A stretch of DNA of 55,859 bases from IMG/VR virus record IMGVR_UViG_3300044899_000002, positions 1 through 55,859 of that record, one strand, 5' to 3'. Position 1 is the stretch's first letter, and each line of letters starts with the position of its first letter. Below the pieces are notes generated by a model. It made no database searches. It was not told the origin of the DNA and worked only from the letters and a program-made list of their open reading frames with translations. This stretch comes from a virus. Position numbers and translations under genes: made by a program. This document shows, one piece after another, positions 40,038 to 48,027 of the stretch.

Positions 40038-41170
40038 TGCCGGTATATCGGGGCGCTGGCCCGCTGGTCAAACAGGTGTATCGGGGCGAGTCCCCGGTGC
40101 GCCAGATTTACCGTGGCAACGCCCTGGTGTGGCAGCGCACGGCGGTGTCGGACGGGTTCGACTGGGACGGCTGGCTGGACAACTGGATTAACGAGCTGTG
40201 CAGCGGCGAGGACCTTGGCGACCTGATCAGCGACGGCCTCGGCGGCATCGTGGACGGCCTCGGCAACGTGGTCGGTCAAACCGTCTCGTTCGTGGAGGGC
40301 GGTGCCAACGGCATCGGCACCCTGGTGGCCGACACGGGCACCTCGCTGGTGGACGCCTACTGCGGGGCGTGGGGCGGTGCCTCGCCGCCGGACGGCCTCA
40401 TCGGACTGGTCAACGGCATCCCCATCATCGGCGGGTTCCTGGCCGACTGGCTGGGCGGCAAACTGGACATCACCAGCATCATCGGCAAGGTGCCGGTTAT
40501 CGGCGACATCGCCAAGCAAATCGGCCTGCTGCCCGACGACCTCGGCAACCTGCTGGACCCCATCAACTACGTCATCGACGCCGCTGGCGAGGTCATGGGG
40601 ACCATCACCTGCGGCAAGTACAAGAACATCGGCGGCGGTGCCCTGGAGGGCATCTGTTACGTCATCGGCGTGGTCAACCACGCGGCGCGCGTCATGGTGC
40701 CGGACGGCCTGCTCAACCTGGACAAGCAAGTGGGCCGGATGCGCCACCCCAGCCTCGTCCCGGCGGACGACGGCTGGCTGGAGGTCCAGGTGGCCGAGGC
40801 GGGTATGCCGGGCATGGCCACGCAGGTGTTCCGCCGCTACGCCAACGACGGCAGCGGGGCGCGCGGCGTCGGCATCCACATGGTGGACAACATGGCGGGC
40901 ATCGTGCGGCGCGTCGGCGGCGTGGAAACGGTCGTCAAGCCTGCGCTGGGCGGGTTCGGCCCGACCTCGCGGCTACGCCTCGAACAGCTCGGTAACACCC
41001 ACACCCTGTTCCGCGACGGCATCCCCCTCGGGGACCCGTGGGTGGACGCCACGAACACCGCCGCGAGCGGTGCGAACAACCGCAGCGTGGCGATGGTGAT
41101 GACGGGGGCTAAGGAACTGTGGGGGTCCCGTCGGTTCTCCCCGTCGCTGAACTATCTGGAGGCAGGGTAG
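40037..41170 (+). CDS. Minor tail protein, C-terminal lectin-like domain
   Basis: A 377-residue protein. The N-terminus repeats a YRG motif three times (VYRGAGPLVKQVYRGESPVRQIYRG). The centre is a hydrophobic Gly/Ile-rich region (about 55-215), and the C-terminal 150 residues are beta-rich (RLRLEQLGNTHTLFRDGIPLGD), similar in style to concanavalin-like carbohydrate-binding domains. Last gene of the tail operon. Its 3' end overlaps a convergent minus-strand gene by 62 bp. Confidence 0.7.
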   Translation: MPVYRGAGPLVKQVYRGESPVRQIYRGNALVWQRTAVSDGFDWDGWLDNWINELCSGEDLGDLISDGLGGIVDGLGNVVGQTVSFVEGGANGIGTLVADTGTSLVDAYCGAWGGASPPDGLIGLVNGIPIIGGFLADWLGGKLDITSIIGKVPVIGDIAKQIGLLPDDLGNLLDPINYVIDAAGEVMGTITCGKYKNIGGGALEGICYVIGVVNHAARVMVPDGLLNLDKQVGRMRHPSLVPADDGWLEVQVAEAGMPGMATQVFRRYANDGSGARGVGIHMVDNMAGIVRRVGGVETVVKPALGGFGPTSRLRLEQLGNTHTLFRDGIPLGDPWVDATNTAASGANNRSVAMVMTGAKELWGSRRFSPSLNYLEAG

Positions 41171-41342
41171 TCAGTCGGCCCCCGCCGACGGCGAGGAACC
41201 CGAACCCGACGAGGATGGCACCCCAGCCGTGGACCACGGCCAGGACGAGCACGCCAACGAACACCAGCACCACCGCGTCCAACGGCCATTGCACCGTTGG
41301 ACCCGGCGTGCGACGGCCCCAGCGCAGCGGGATGACGAACAC
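41109..41342 (-). CDS. Small membrane protein, function unknown
   Basis: A 77-residue protein with one long or two short hydrophobic segments (residues about 20-54) and a polar C-terminus. GTG start at 41342 directly follows the stop of the HTH gene. Its last 62 bp overlap, tail to tail, the plus-strand tail gene. No family recognised; existence rests on hydrophobic pattern and coupling. Confidence 0.55.
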   Translation of the reverse strand: MFVIPLRWGRRTPGPTVQWPLDAVVLVFVGVLVLAVVHGWGAILVGFGFLAVGGGRLTTLPPDSSATGRTDGTPTVP

Positions 41343-41552
41343 CTACCGGCCCCCGTGCCAGCCACGGCCAGGACGCTCGGCGTGCCAGGCGTCAATCGTC
41401 TCGGGGAACCAGCCTCGGTGGATGCCCACCTCCACGTCGTGCGGGGGCAGCTTGATGCCGGACAGGCTACGGGCCGACCTCATCCCGAGACGCTGGGCCA
41501 CCTGGTTGGTGGACAGCGCCACGATGACGGTGGGCGCGGTGGTGGCGGTCAT
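41343..41552 (-). CDS. Small HTH DNA-binding protein, excise/MerR-like
   Basis: A 69-residue protein with a helix-turn-helix at about residues 14-30 (STNQVAQRLGMRSARSLSGI) and a wing-like C-terminus with IHRGWFPETIDAWHAERPGRG, as in actinophage excise-type DNA-binding proteins. It is predicted leaderless: the ATG at 41552 lies 7 nt after TAATAT. Probably part of a regulatory switch with the adjacent XRE gene; no integrase was found in the window to pair with. Confidence 0.75.
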   Translation of the reverse strand: MTATTAPTVIVALSTNQVAQRLGMRSARSLSGIKLPPHDVEVGIHRGWFPETIDAWHAERPGRGWHGGR

Positions 41553-41559
41553 GTCCTGG

Positions 41560-41588
41560 ATATTACCCGACGTTTGCGGGTTTGTCTG
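41560..41588 (-). promoter_or_regulatory. Class II promoter with palindromic operator
   Basis: Minus strand: CAGACA (41588-41583), 17-nt spacer, TAATAT (41565-41560), ATG at 41552, so leaderless. The spacer and flanks hold the near-palindrome ACCCG-N7-CGGGT (41565-41581). It overlaps the last codons of the XRE gene. Confidence 0.7.
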
Positions 41589-41964
41589 CACCGACCAGGA
41601 CGATGGGGTGGTCCTGCGTGGCCTCCACCGCAGCGCGCCCGGCGACCAGGCGCAGCCACTCGTCGGCGGCGTTGCCGTCGGTGACCACGGCCAGCGTCAG
41701 CGGGCCGTCGCTCGGGTCCCGGCGGTCGGCCTCGTCCAGGACCATCTCCACCTGGTGGGCAAAATCGTCGGACAGGTCCTCCACCGCGCCGAGCAGGCCG
41801 GGCGGGCAGGCGTCACGGCCCGACTCGATGCGCTGGTAATCGCGCCGGTCCTTGTGCAGCCTCTCGGCCATGTCACGCTGTGACAGGCCGATGAACAGGC
41901 GGTGGGCGCGGATCATCTCGCCGAGGCCGTGGGTGTACGTCTCGGGCGTCTGGGGGTTGGGCAT
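41563..41964 (-). CDS. XRE-family HTH regulator
   Basis: A 133-residue protein. HTH at about residues 17-45 (HRLFIGLSQRDMAERLHKDRRDYQRIESGRD) of the Cro/CI type; the C-terminal half is a separate alpha/beta-like domain. GAGGAG precedes the ATG at 41964, behind a CA-rich leader. It lies next to a class II promoter and is the best candidate in the window for the protein that recognises the shared operator. Confidence 0.85.
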   Translation of the reverse strand: MPNPQTPETYTHGLGEMIRAHRLFIGLSQRDMAERLHKDRRDYQRIESGRDACPPGLLGAVEDLSDDFAHQVEMVLDEADRRDPSDGPLTLAVVTDGNAADEWLRLVAGRAAVEATQDHPIVLVGADKPANVG

Positions 41965-42001
41965 GGTGTTCTCCTCGGGTTGTGGTGGGTGGAACGGGGG
42001 T

Positions 42002-42028
42002 GGCCCCGGCGGGGTGTCCGCCGGGGCC
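42002..42028 (-). terminator. Hairpin between zinc-finger and XRE genes
   Basis: A perfect 11-bp stem GGCCCCGGCGG/CCGCCGGGGCC with a 5-nt loop, in the 82-nt gap after the stop of the gene at 42047. It could terminate the upstream minus-strand transcript before the XRE gene or attenuate it. Confidence 0.7.
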
Positions 42029-42046
42029 GTGGAGCGGTGTGGCGGG

Positions 42047-42805
42047 TTACCACCCGGCCTTGGCGGCGCAGATGGGGCCGATGCCCCGAGCGCGGCTGTC
42101 GTCGTTGGTGAGGGTGCGCCCGCACATCCCGCACTCGCCGACCTCATGGCCGTAGCGGGCGGACGCCGCCTCGGCACCGACGGCGGCGATCTTGCGCAGG
42201 ATGGCGTCCCCGGCGGCGCGGCTCATCCGCTGTTCCTCGTCGGACACCATCAGCTTGACGAACACGTAACCGGCCCACTTGCCCTCGGTCGGGCGGTCCA
42301 CCTTGTAGAACGCCACGGCGTTGGTCGCGCCGTCCTCGGTGTCCACCGCGTAGCGCCCGGCGGGCACGACCTCGGCGGACGGGCGGTCGGTGCTGACGGG
42401 CAGCTCGGCGTCGGCCTTGGGGGCGTCGGCGTCCAGCGAGAACAGCCACTCGATGAGCTTGGACGCGCCCGCCTTGGTCAGCGGCGCGTAGCAGTAGGCC
42501 ATCTCGGGGGCTGCCTCGGCGGCGAGGTGGGCCAGCAGCGCGTTGACGCGCTCGCCGTAGGTGGACGACCGGCCCACGGTGCCGTTGATGACGCGGCTGA
42601 TGGCGGGCGGGGTGGCGTCGTCCATCGGGGCCAGCGCCCACGCGGTGACGGTGTTGATGACCGCCGCGCGGCTGATGTACTTGTCCGCGCCGACGACCGA
42701 GCGCCAGGTGCCGCGCTCCAGCGCCGGGACGATGGCCCGAGTGATCTGCGCATCGGTGGCGGCGTCGGCGGGGCGGGCGGCGTTGGTGTTGAAAGGTGAG
42801 GCCAT
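42047..42805 (-). CDS. Protein with C-terminal zinc finger (DUF6011-like)
   Basis: A 252-residue protein. Helical N-terminal two thirds; residues about 150-205 beta-rich. The C-terminal ECGMCGRTL...GIGPICAAKAGW is the short zinc finger seen in DUF6011 phage proteins. It is driven by class I cassette 12. Function unknown; the finger could bind nucleic acid. Confidence 0.8.
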   Translation of the reverse strand: MASPFNTNAARPADAATDAQITRAIVPALERGTWRSVVGADKYISRAAVINTVTAWALAPMDDATPPAISRVINGTVGRSSTYGERVNALLAHLAAEAAPEMAYCYAPLTKAGASKLIEWLFSLDADAPKADAELPVSTDRPSAEVVPAGRYAVDTEDGATNAVAFYKVDRPTEGKWAGYVFVKLMVSDEEQRMSRAAGDAILRKIAAVGAEAASARYGHEVGECGMCGRTLTNDDSRARGIGPICAAKAGW

Positions 42806-42825
42806 GATCGGGTCCTATCTGCGAG

Positions 42826-42881
42826 GGCGGGCCATTCCCGCCGAACAAGGACCACATTACCGTAAACGTCGGGATTGTCAA
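42826..42881 (-). promoter_or_regulatory. Class I promoter-hairpin cassette, copy 12
   Basis: Minus strand: TTGACA (42881-42876), 16-nt spacer CCCGACGTTTACGG, TAATGT (42859-42854), hairpin GGCGGG-AATGG-CCCGCC (42842-42826), then AGGA and the ATG at 42805. It is divergent from the lysis promoter 24 nt away. Confidence 0.88.
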
Positions 42882-42904
42882 ACCCGACTTGCACGGCCTA
42901 CTCG

Positions 42905-42916
42905 TAGAGTCGTGGC
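42905..42916 (+). promoter_or_regulatory. Predicted leaderless promoter -10 box of lysis operon
   Basis: TAGAGT (42905-42910) lies 6 nt before the ATG of lysin A at 42917, with no Shine-Dalgarno. Confidence 0.6.
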
Positions 42917-44407
42917 ATGGCCCTCGGAATGACGCTGGAGAACGGCTGGCCCGAGTGCGACCTGTCCGACACCCAGCGCCTCACCATCCCCGGCACGGCG
43001 CTGTCGCTGCCCATCCGCGAGGGCCAACCGCACGCCATCCTCCAGGCGTTTTTCCGCGACGTTGACGCATTCATCGAACCGGCCAACAACAGCCGGGGGT
43101 ACAGCGACGAGGGTAGCTGGACCGAGAACAACAGCGTCTACACCAGTAACCACAAGGGTGCGACCGCCGTAGACTGGAACTGGGATGACCACCCGTTTCA
43201 CGTCAAGGACGGCGGCTGGGGCGGTTCAATTCTCATTGCTGGCAGCCAGGTCCCCGCCATGCGGGATTTGCTGGCCTGGTATGAGGGCATGGTTTTCTGG
43301 GGCAACGACTGGGCCAACCCCGTTGACTCGATGCACTTTCAGATGGGCTACAACACGTTCGGCGCGGCCAACGTCGCGCGGGTCCAGAACTTCATTGACC
43401 GCAAAATCCGCGCCGACGAGTACAGCACCTACCGGCGCGGGGGCGTCTCGCGCGGCGGCGTCGGGTCCCCGGCTGCCCCGGCACCGACGCCCGTGCCCAC
43501 GAACCCGATTCAGCCCACGCACGGCCTCACCGCCGAGGTGCTGTGGAACATCGCCGGGCGTCCGGCGCGGATGCCCCTGGCCCGCTACGCCGAGCTGCTG
43601 CCGGTGTTCGTGCAAATGCTCCACGACATGCACGCCGACACCATCGACCGCCGCGCGATGGTGATTGCACAGCTATTCCATGAGGCCGGTGCCCTCTACT
43701 ACAAGCGCGAGATTGCCAGCGGCGAGGCATACGAGGGGCGGCGCGACCTCGGCAACACCGAGCCGGGCGACGGCGCGCGGTTCCGTGGCCGGGGCTGGAT
43801 TCAGTTGACGGGCCGGGCGCACGCCGCCGGGTTCTCGCGCTGGATGTTCAGCCGCGACCGGGCACCGACGCCCACGTTTTTCGTGGACCATCCCGAGCAG
43901 ATGGAGACAGACGACAACGCCGCACAGGTGGCCGTCTACTACTGGACGGTGAGCCGCCCGCAGCTCAACGACCTCGCCGACGCCCGCAACCTGGAGGGCG
44001 CAACGCGCGCCATCAACGGCGGGCTGAACGGCCTGGCCGACCGCCGCATGTTCTACGACCGCGCCCTGGCGGTCAACGCCGACCTCCTGGACGGCACCGC
44101 AACCAACCCCGACCCGTGGGAGGAACTGATGGCCACCAAGGTCAAGTCATTGAGCATCTACGCCAACCCCGGCGAGGGCGAGATCGAGGTGGCCACGATG
44201 GTCGCCGCACTGGACGCCCACGGCCCCCATGAGCCATACGTGGAGGGGCTGGCCCGCCAGGGTGACATCGACAGCATCCGGCGCATTGCTCGGGTGGCTG
44301 CCGGTCAGGGCATCCGCACCGACGCGCAGGCGGTCAACCAGGCCACCCGCGTGCTCAACGAAATCTATGCCAGCAACCCCGCGTTCATCGTCGCGGCCAA
44401 GCAGTAA
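42917..44407 (+). CDS. lysA: Endolysin LysA: M15-like peptidase plus GH19 glycosidase
   Basis: A 496-residue peptidoglycan hydrolase. The N-terminal domain (about 20-170) has NHKGATAVDW (H79, D86) and MHFQ (H140), matching the zinc ligands of M15/VanY-type peptidases. A Pro/Thr linker (about 184-202) leads to a GH19 chitinase-like domain (about 205-395) with FHEAGAL (E256) and KRE (E265). The C-terminal 90 residues are a separate helical region that may bind cell wall. First gene of the lysis operon; predicted leaderless. Confidence 0.9.
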   Translation: MALGMTLENGWPECDLSDTQRLTIPGTALSLPIREGQPHAILQAFFRDVDAFIEPANNSRGYSDEGSWTENNSVYTSNHKGATAVDWNWDDHPFHVKDGGWGGSILIAGSQVPAMRDLLAWYEGMVFWGNDWANPVDSMHFQMGYNTFGAANVARVQNFIDRKIRADEYSTYRRGGVSRGGVGSPAAPAPTPVPTNPIQPTHGLTAEVLWNIAGRPARMPLARYAELLPVFVQMLHDMHADTIDRRAMVIAQLFHEAGALYYKREIASGEAYEGRRDLGNTEPGDGARFRGRGWIQLTGRAHAAGFSRWMFSRDRAPTPTFFVDHPEQMETDDNAAQVAVYYWTVSRPQLNDLADARNLEGATRAINGGLNGLADRRMFYDRALAVNADLLDGTATNPDPWEELMATKVKSLSIYANPGEGEIEVATMVAALDAHGPHEPYVEGLARQGDIDSIRRIARVAAGQGIRTDAQAVNQATRVLNEIYASNPAFIVAAKQ

Positions 44408-44416
44408 GGGACAGCC

Positions 44417-44920
44417 ATGACACAGCCGTATTACACCGCCGTACCCGCACAGGGCCAGGTCGTCACTGCCGGGCCGGTGGACCAGAACGCCCCGGCAGCG
44501 GCCAAGCTCTACACCGTCGTGTCCGGCATCCTCGGCCTCGTCGGCATCGCCTCCACGTTCGGCCTCATCACGTCCGAGCAGGGGGCCAACCTCGGCGCGG
44601 TGGGCACCGCTGCCACCACGCTCGTCGGCGCGGTCGTGACTGCCGTGGCCTCGTTCCGCACGAACAAGCAATTGCGCAACGGCACGTTCGAGGCTGCCCC
44701 GAACGCCCCGGTGCTGGATGCGTTCCAGTCCATCAACGCCATCGCGGCGCACGCCAACGACACGGTGCAACAGGCGCAGGCGCAGGTGGTCGGCGCAGTC
44801 GGTGCCATCCAGGGCGCGGTGGCCATGCTGCCGGGCGGCGCGCTGATCAACAGCGCCGTCCAGGCGGGTCCCCTCGGCGACCTCATCCAGGACCTCGCCG
44901 ACCGGGGCGGCAAGCTGTGA
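44417..44920 (+). CDS. Putative holin
   Basis: A 167-residue protein with two hydrophobic segments (residues about 32-55 and 65-81) and a charged, Ala-rich helical C-terminus. Two-helix proteins between lysA and lysB are typical actinophage holins that open the inner membrane for LysA. GGGACA precedes the ATG. It overlaps lysB by GTGA. Confidence 0.75.
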   Translation: MTQPYYTAVPAQGQVVTAGPVDQNAPAAAKLYTVVSGILGLVGIASTFGLITSEQGANLGAVGTAATTLVGAVVTAVASFRTNKQLRNGTFEAAPNAPVLDAFQSINAIAAHANDTVQQAQAQVVGAVGAIQGAVAMLPGGALINSAVQAGPLGDLIQDLADRGGKL

Positions 44921-45915
44921 GCCTGGCCCTTGGCTCGTCCGGCATCATGCCCGCAGCGTGGGCGGCGACGATGCGCCTGCGGTTCGGCGGGTACGCCCTC
45001 GGGCGCGACGGCGCGCCACTCAAGCCGGACGGCTATTTCGGCTATGACGAGGAGGCCGTCCAGGTCGAATACCAGCGGCGCACCCAGCAGGTGCTCACTG
45101 GCAAGGTGACCGATGAGGACCTACACCGCCTCGGCCTGCTGCCCACGCTCATCACCACGCACGGCAGCGGCCAGCCGGACCCGTTCGGCATCGGCTACCC
45201 CGCCGACATGGCCCGCCGCCTGCTGCACCTCTACCGCTGGCAGCCGACCGGCAACTACCCCGCCACCTCGGTTCCGATGAACAAGTCCGCCGACAAGGGC
45301 GAGGCAGAGATCAATCGGTTCCTGGATGACCCGGCCATCGTGCCGGGGCCGACCGCCTGGATTGACTACAGCCAGGGGTCCATCTGCGGCGGGCGTGCTC
45401 GCAACCGCATCCGCGCGGGCAAGGCGCGCAAGGAAATCAGCATCATCGGCGGCGTCACGTTCGGCAACCCGATGGCCATACCCGGCATCTATGCGGGCAA
45501 CGTGGACCCCGGCGGCGGCGGCATCGACCCGGTGCATGAGACGGCCAGCGAGCCGGGGTTGCTGCACATGCGCAACAAGGGCGACCTTTACACGACGTGC
45601 CCCGACGGTAACTCGGGCGAGATCGAGCGCGCGGCGTTCAACGCGGTGTTCTCGCGGTTCACCGGCAAGGACTCGGTGCTGGAACAACTGGGCGAGTTCA
45701 TCGCCAACCCGTTCGGCGAGGGGTTCGCCGCTGCTCGGGCGGCGCTGACGGGCGGCATGTTCCTCGTCAAGGGCACCGGCCCGCACGTCCAGTACCACTC
45801 CACCATCTGCCCCGGCACCAACCAGACGTTCTACGAGTACGGCATCAGCCACCTGGACCGGCTCGCCACGGCGCGCCTGGAGGGCATTGTGGCCCGCGTG
45901 GCGCGGGCGGCGTAA
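44917..45915 (+). CDS. lysB: LysB mycolylarabinogalactan esterase
   Basis: A 332-residue serine hydrolase. The N-terminal 75 residues resemble a peptidoglycan-binding domain (PDGYFGYDEEAVQVEYQRR). The alpha/beta-hydrolase part has ITTHGSGQPDP and the nucleophile motif DYSQGS (S152, where GYSQGS is usual), and a late HVQYH histidine. It detaches the mycolate layer from arabinogalactan at the end of infection and so points to a mycolate host. Confidence 0.9.
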   Translation: MSLALGSSGIMPAAWAATMRLRFGGYALGRDGAPLKPDGYFGYDEEAVQVEYQRRTQQVLTGKVTDEDLHRLGLLPTLITTHGSGQPDPFGIGYPADMARRLLHLYRWQPTGNYPATSVPMNKSADKGEAEINRFLDDPAIVPGPTAWIDYSQGSICGGRARNRIRAGKARKEISIIGGVTFGNPMAIPGIYAGNVDPGGGGIDPVHETASEPGLLHMRNKGDLYTTCPDGNSGEIERAAFNAVFSRFTGKDSVLEQLGEFIANPFGEGFAAARAALTGGMFLVKGTGPHVQYHSTICPGTNQTFYEYGISHLDRLATARLEGIVARVARAA

Positions 45916-45951
45916 CCTCACCCTCGGTACCGCGTGGTTGTGGACCTAGTG

Positions 45952-45991
45952 CAATGCCCCGGCCCCGTCGTGAGACGGCACCGGGGCATTG
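45952..45991. terminator. Bidirectional terminator hairpin after lysB
   Basis: A perfect 11-bp stem CAATGCCCCGG/CCGGGGCATTG enclosing a second 5-bp stem CCGTC/GACGG with a GTGA loop. It lies between lysB (plus) and the convergent replication operon (minus, ending 46011). Confidence 0.85.
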
Positions 45992-46010
45992 TCTTGGGGT
46001 CAGCGACTAG

Positions 46011-46595
46011 CTAGGCGGACTGACGCCACGCCTCGAAAATCGCCTTGTCCTCGTCGGTCGCCGCGACCAGGATGACGGGCGCGTCCTGGCCCTCTTTGCG
46101 CGCACCCTTTTGGATGCGCCCGAGGACCCACGCAATCTGCCGGTCCAACGCACGCTTGCCCTCGCGGACCAGCGGCTTGTTGAAAAACAGGTTGTCATCC
46201 AGGCGCTCGCCCACCTCGAACGGGTCGCACTCCTCGTACTCGCCGTACTTGTTGGTGAACCCGAACGTCTCGGGCAGCGTCAGCGGGATGAGGTCCACGC
46301 GGGTGAACGGCGACTTACCGTCCTCCTCGTTGCCGCTGTTGACGGTCTTCATACGCCCCACCTCGGTGAAGTGCATGAGGACGAGCTGGCCCATGAAATG
46401 GCCCGGCTTGTAGCCGCCGGTCCCGCCGGGGTCGGCCACCCCACCCGCGAACGGGTCGGCCTTGGCCACCGGCTTGCTGTCCTCGCCCACGCTCGCCACG
46501 GCGGCGGTGCGGGGGTTGTCGTCGGCAGCCGGGGCGGCGTCGGCGGGGGCGGACTTGGTGGCGGTGCCACCCTTTTTGTTGAACGGACTGGACAC
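46011..46595 (-). CDS. Putative OB-fold single-stranded DNA-binding protein
   Basis: A 194-residue protein. The N-terminal 60 residues are Ala/Pro-rich. The middle (GHFMGQLVLMHFTEV...TRVDLIPLT) has the strand spacing of an OB fold as in phage ssDNA-binding proteins, and the C-terminus is helical and basic. GTG start at 46595 has AGGAG upstream. The position in the replication operon next to a RecB-like nuclease supports the call, but no diagnostic motif is present. Confidence 0.6.
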   Translation of the reverse strand: MSSPFNKKGGTATKSAPADAAPAADDNPRTAAVASVGEDSKPVAKADPFAGGVADPGGTGGYKPGHFMGQLVLMHFTEVGRMKTVNSGNEEDGKSPFTRVDLIPLTLPETFGFTNKYGEYEECDPFEVGERLDDNLFFNKPLVREGKRALDRQIAWVLGRIQKGARKEGQDAPVILVAATDEDKAIFEAWRQSA

Positions 46596-46641
46596 GATGT
46601 GACTCCTGGTGTTGTTGGTGGTGTTGTTACTGGTGGTGGGA

Positions 46642-48027
46642 CTACTGCTGTTCCAGCAGCGCCGCAAGCCTCGCGGCGTGCTCACCGAGGTCGTCGTCCC
46701 AAACGTCCTCGTAAGACTCGTAGACAGCCTGGCCCTCGTCCAGGCTGGTGATGGCGGACAGCTCGTTGCGCGCGGTGGCGTAGCGAATGGCGGCGTCCGA
46801 GGGGATCGGCACCGCGTGGCGGGGCACGGCCTTGGGGGCGTCCTTGCGGCGGTTCTTGACCATCGCCGACTCGGCCAGCGCCTCGCCGCCGAACCACTTG
46901 TCAATCGTGATGGCGGCGGTGCCCTCGGGGTTGTTCGAGGGGACGTGCATGAGGATGGCGAAATCGTCGCGGATGGCGGGCATGGCCTCCCACCCCTTGC
47001 CGTCCAGGGTCAGCACGCGCTCGGCCCACCCGTAGACCCCGCCCACCTGGACGGCGAACGACAGCCACGAATACTGGAGGTCCTTGGATGTTTTCACGTC
47101 ACCCAGCACCAGCTCGCCCGTGGTGACGATGCGGAAAATGCGGTCGATCTTGCCCGCGACCGACAGCCCATACTCGCCCTCGCACTGGGTGTTGAGCACG
47201 GTGCGCTCCACGTAGGCGGGCAGCGGGACGAGGCCACGGTGGGCCATCGTGGCGCGGTAGGCATCGACGTGCGGGCGCACCAGGTCGGGCACGTCGCGCA
47301 GCAGCACGATGCCCATGTCCAGCGCCTCCAGCCAGGCGTGGACGCACTCGCCCAGCTCGCGGGCGTGCGCGCCGCCCATCATGTTGTCGATCATGTCCAG
47401 CACCGGGTCCGGCGCGGTGGCCTTGTTGGACTCCATCGCCATCAGCAGCGCGCCGAGGGCACTGCCCGCCGTCGTCTCGAACCGGGGATTGAGCTGGGTA
47501 TCCGGCGGCAGCTTGGTCAGCTCCAGCACGCGCGCCGCCGTCTCGCGCCGCCCCCACTTGGCCAGCCCCTCGCGGTCGTCCAGGACCTTGGCGATGGTGG
47601 TGGCGCGGGGGAACAGCGTGTCCCGGCCCGTCTCGGGGTGCGGCAGCTTGTACCAACCCCACTGCCCGAACCGGCTGGCCGGGCGCGGCGTGGGCGGCGG
47701 CAGCGGGTAGCCCTGGTACTCGGTCGCGCGGGGTTCCGGCGTCATGTCGGCGCTGATGTCCATGCTGTTCTCCTCGGTGGTTGTGGAAACGGGCTGTGTG
47801 GCCCTGTGTGCCTCGGTGACGCTATCCGGCCCCACTGACACGTCGGGGTCGGCGCTGGCCTCCTGTGGCGGCAGCGGGGCGGGCGCACCCGGTGCGAAAT
47901 AGTCGGGGTGCGCCAGCTCGGGGTTGTAGGTCCAGCCGTCGCCCAGCTTGCCGTCGTGGTCCACCGCGCGGCGGTACACCCGCCCGTCGGGCTGGACGCG
48001 GGCCGGGTGCATCTCGGACACCCTCAC
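46642..48027 (-). CDS. RecB/Cas4-like PD-(D/E)XK nuclease, with two possible starts
   Basis: The nuclease domain has GKIDRIFRI, LVLGDVKTSK (catalytic Asp...Asp-x-Lys) and a later AVQVGGVYGWAE, with a GECVHAW histidine upstream, as in RecB/Cas4-type exonucleases. From GTG at 48027 (coupled by GTGA to the previous gene) the product is 461 residues; from ATG at 47763 it is 373 residues. The internal ATG has GAGGAG and the CA-rich leader used elsewhere, so it is probably the main start. The first 88 residues look like a separate small protein whose stop codon is lost. Confidence 0.85.
   Translation of the reverse strand: MRVSEMHPARVQPDGRVYRRAVDHDGKLGDGWTYNPELAHPDYFAPGAPAPLPPQEASADPDVSVGPDSVTEAHRATQPVSTTTEENSMDISADMTPEPRATEYQGYPLPPPTPRPASRFGQWGWYKLPHPETGRDTLFPRATTIAKVLDDREGLAKWGRRETAARVLELTKLPPDTQLNPRFETTAGSALGALLMAMESNKATAPDPVLDMIDNMMGGAHARELGECVHAWLEALDMGIVLLRDVPDLVRPHVDAYRATMAHRGLVPLPAYVERTVLNTQCEGEYGLSVAGKIDRIFRIVTTGELVLGDVKTSKDLQYSWLSFAVQVGGVYGWAERVLTLDGKGWEAMPAIRDDFAILMHVPSNNPEGTAAITIDKWFGGEALAESAMVKNRRKDAPKAVPRHAVPIPSDAAIRYATARNELSAITSLDEGQAVYESYEDVWDDDLGEHAARLAALLEQQ

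Noticed and set aside
41343-41552. Calling the small HTH protein a true excisionase.
   Set aside because: The family resemblance is only to the HTH class, and no integrase or attachment site is visible in the window.
10-42881. The dispersed repeats as a CRISPR array.
   Set aside because: Copies are hundreds to thousands of bases apart, always in the same orientation to a downstream gene, and contain promoter elements; there are no regular spacers.
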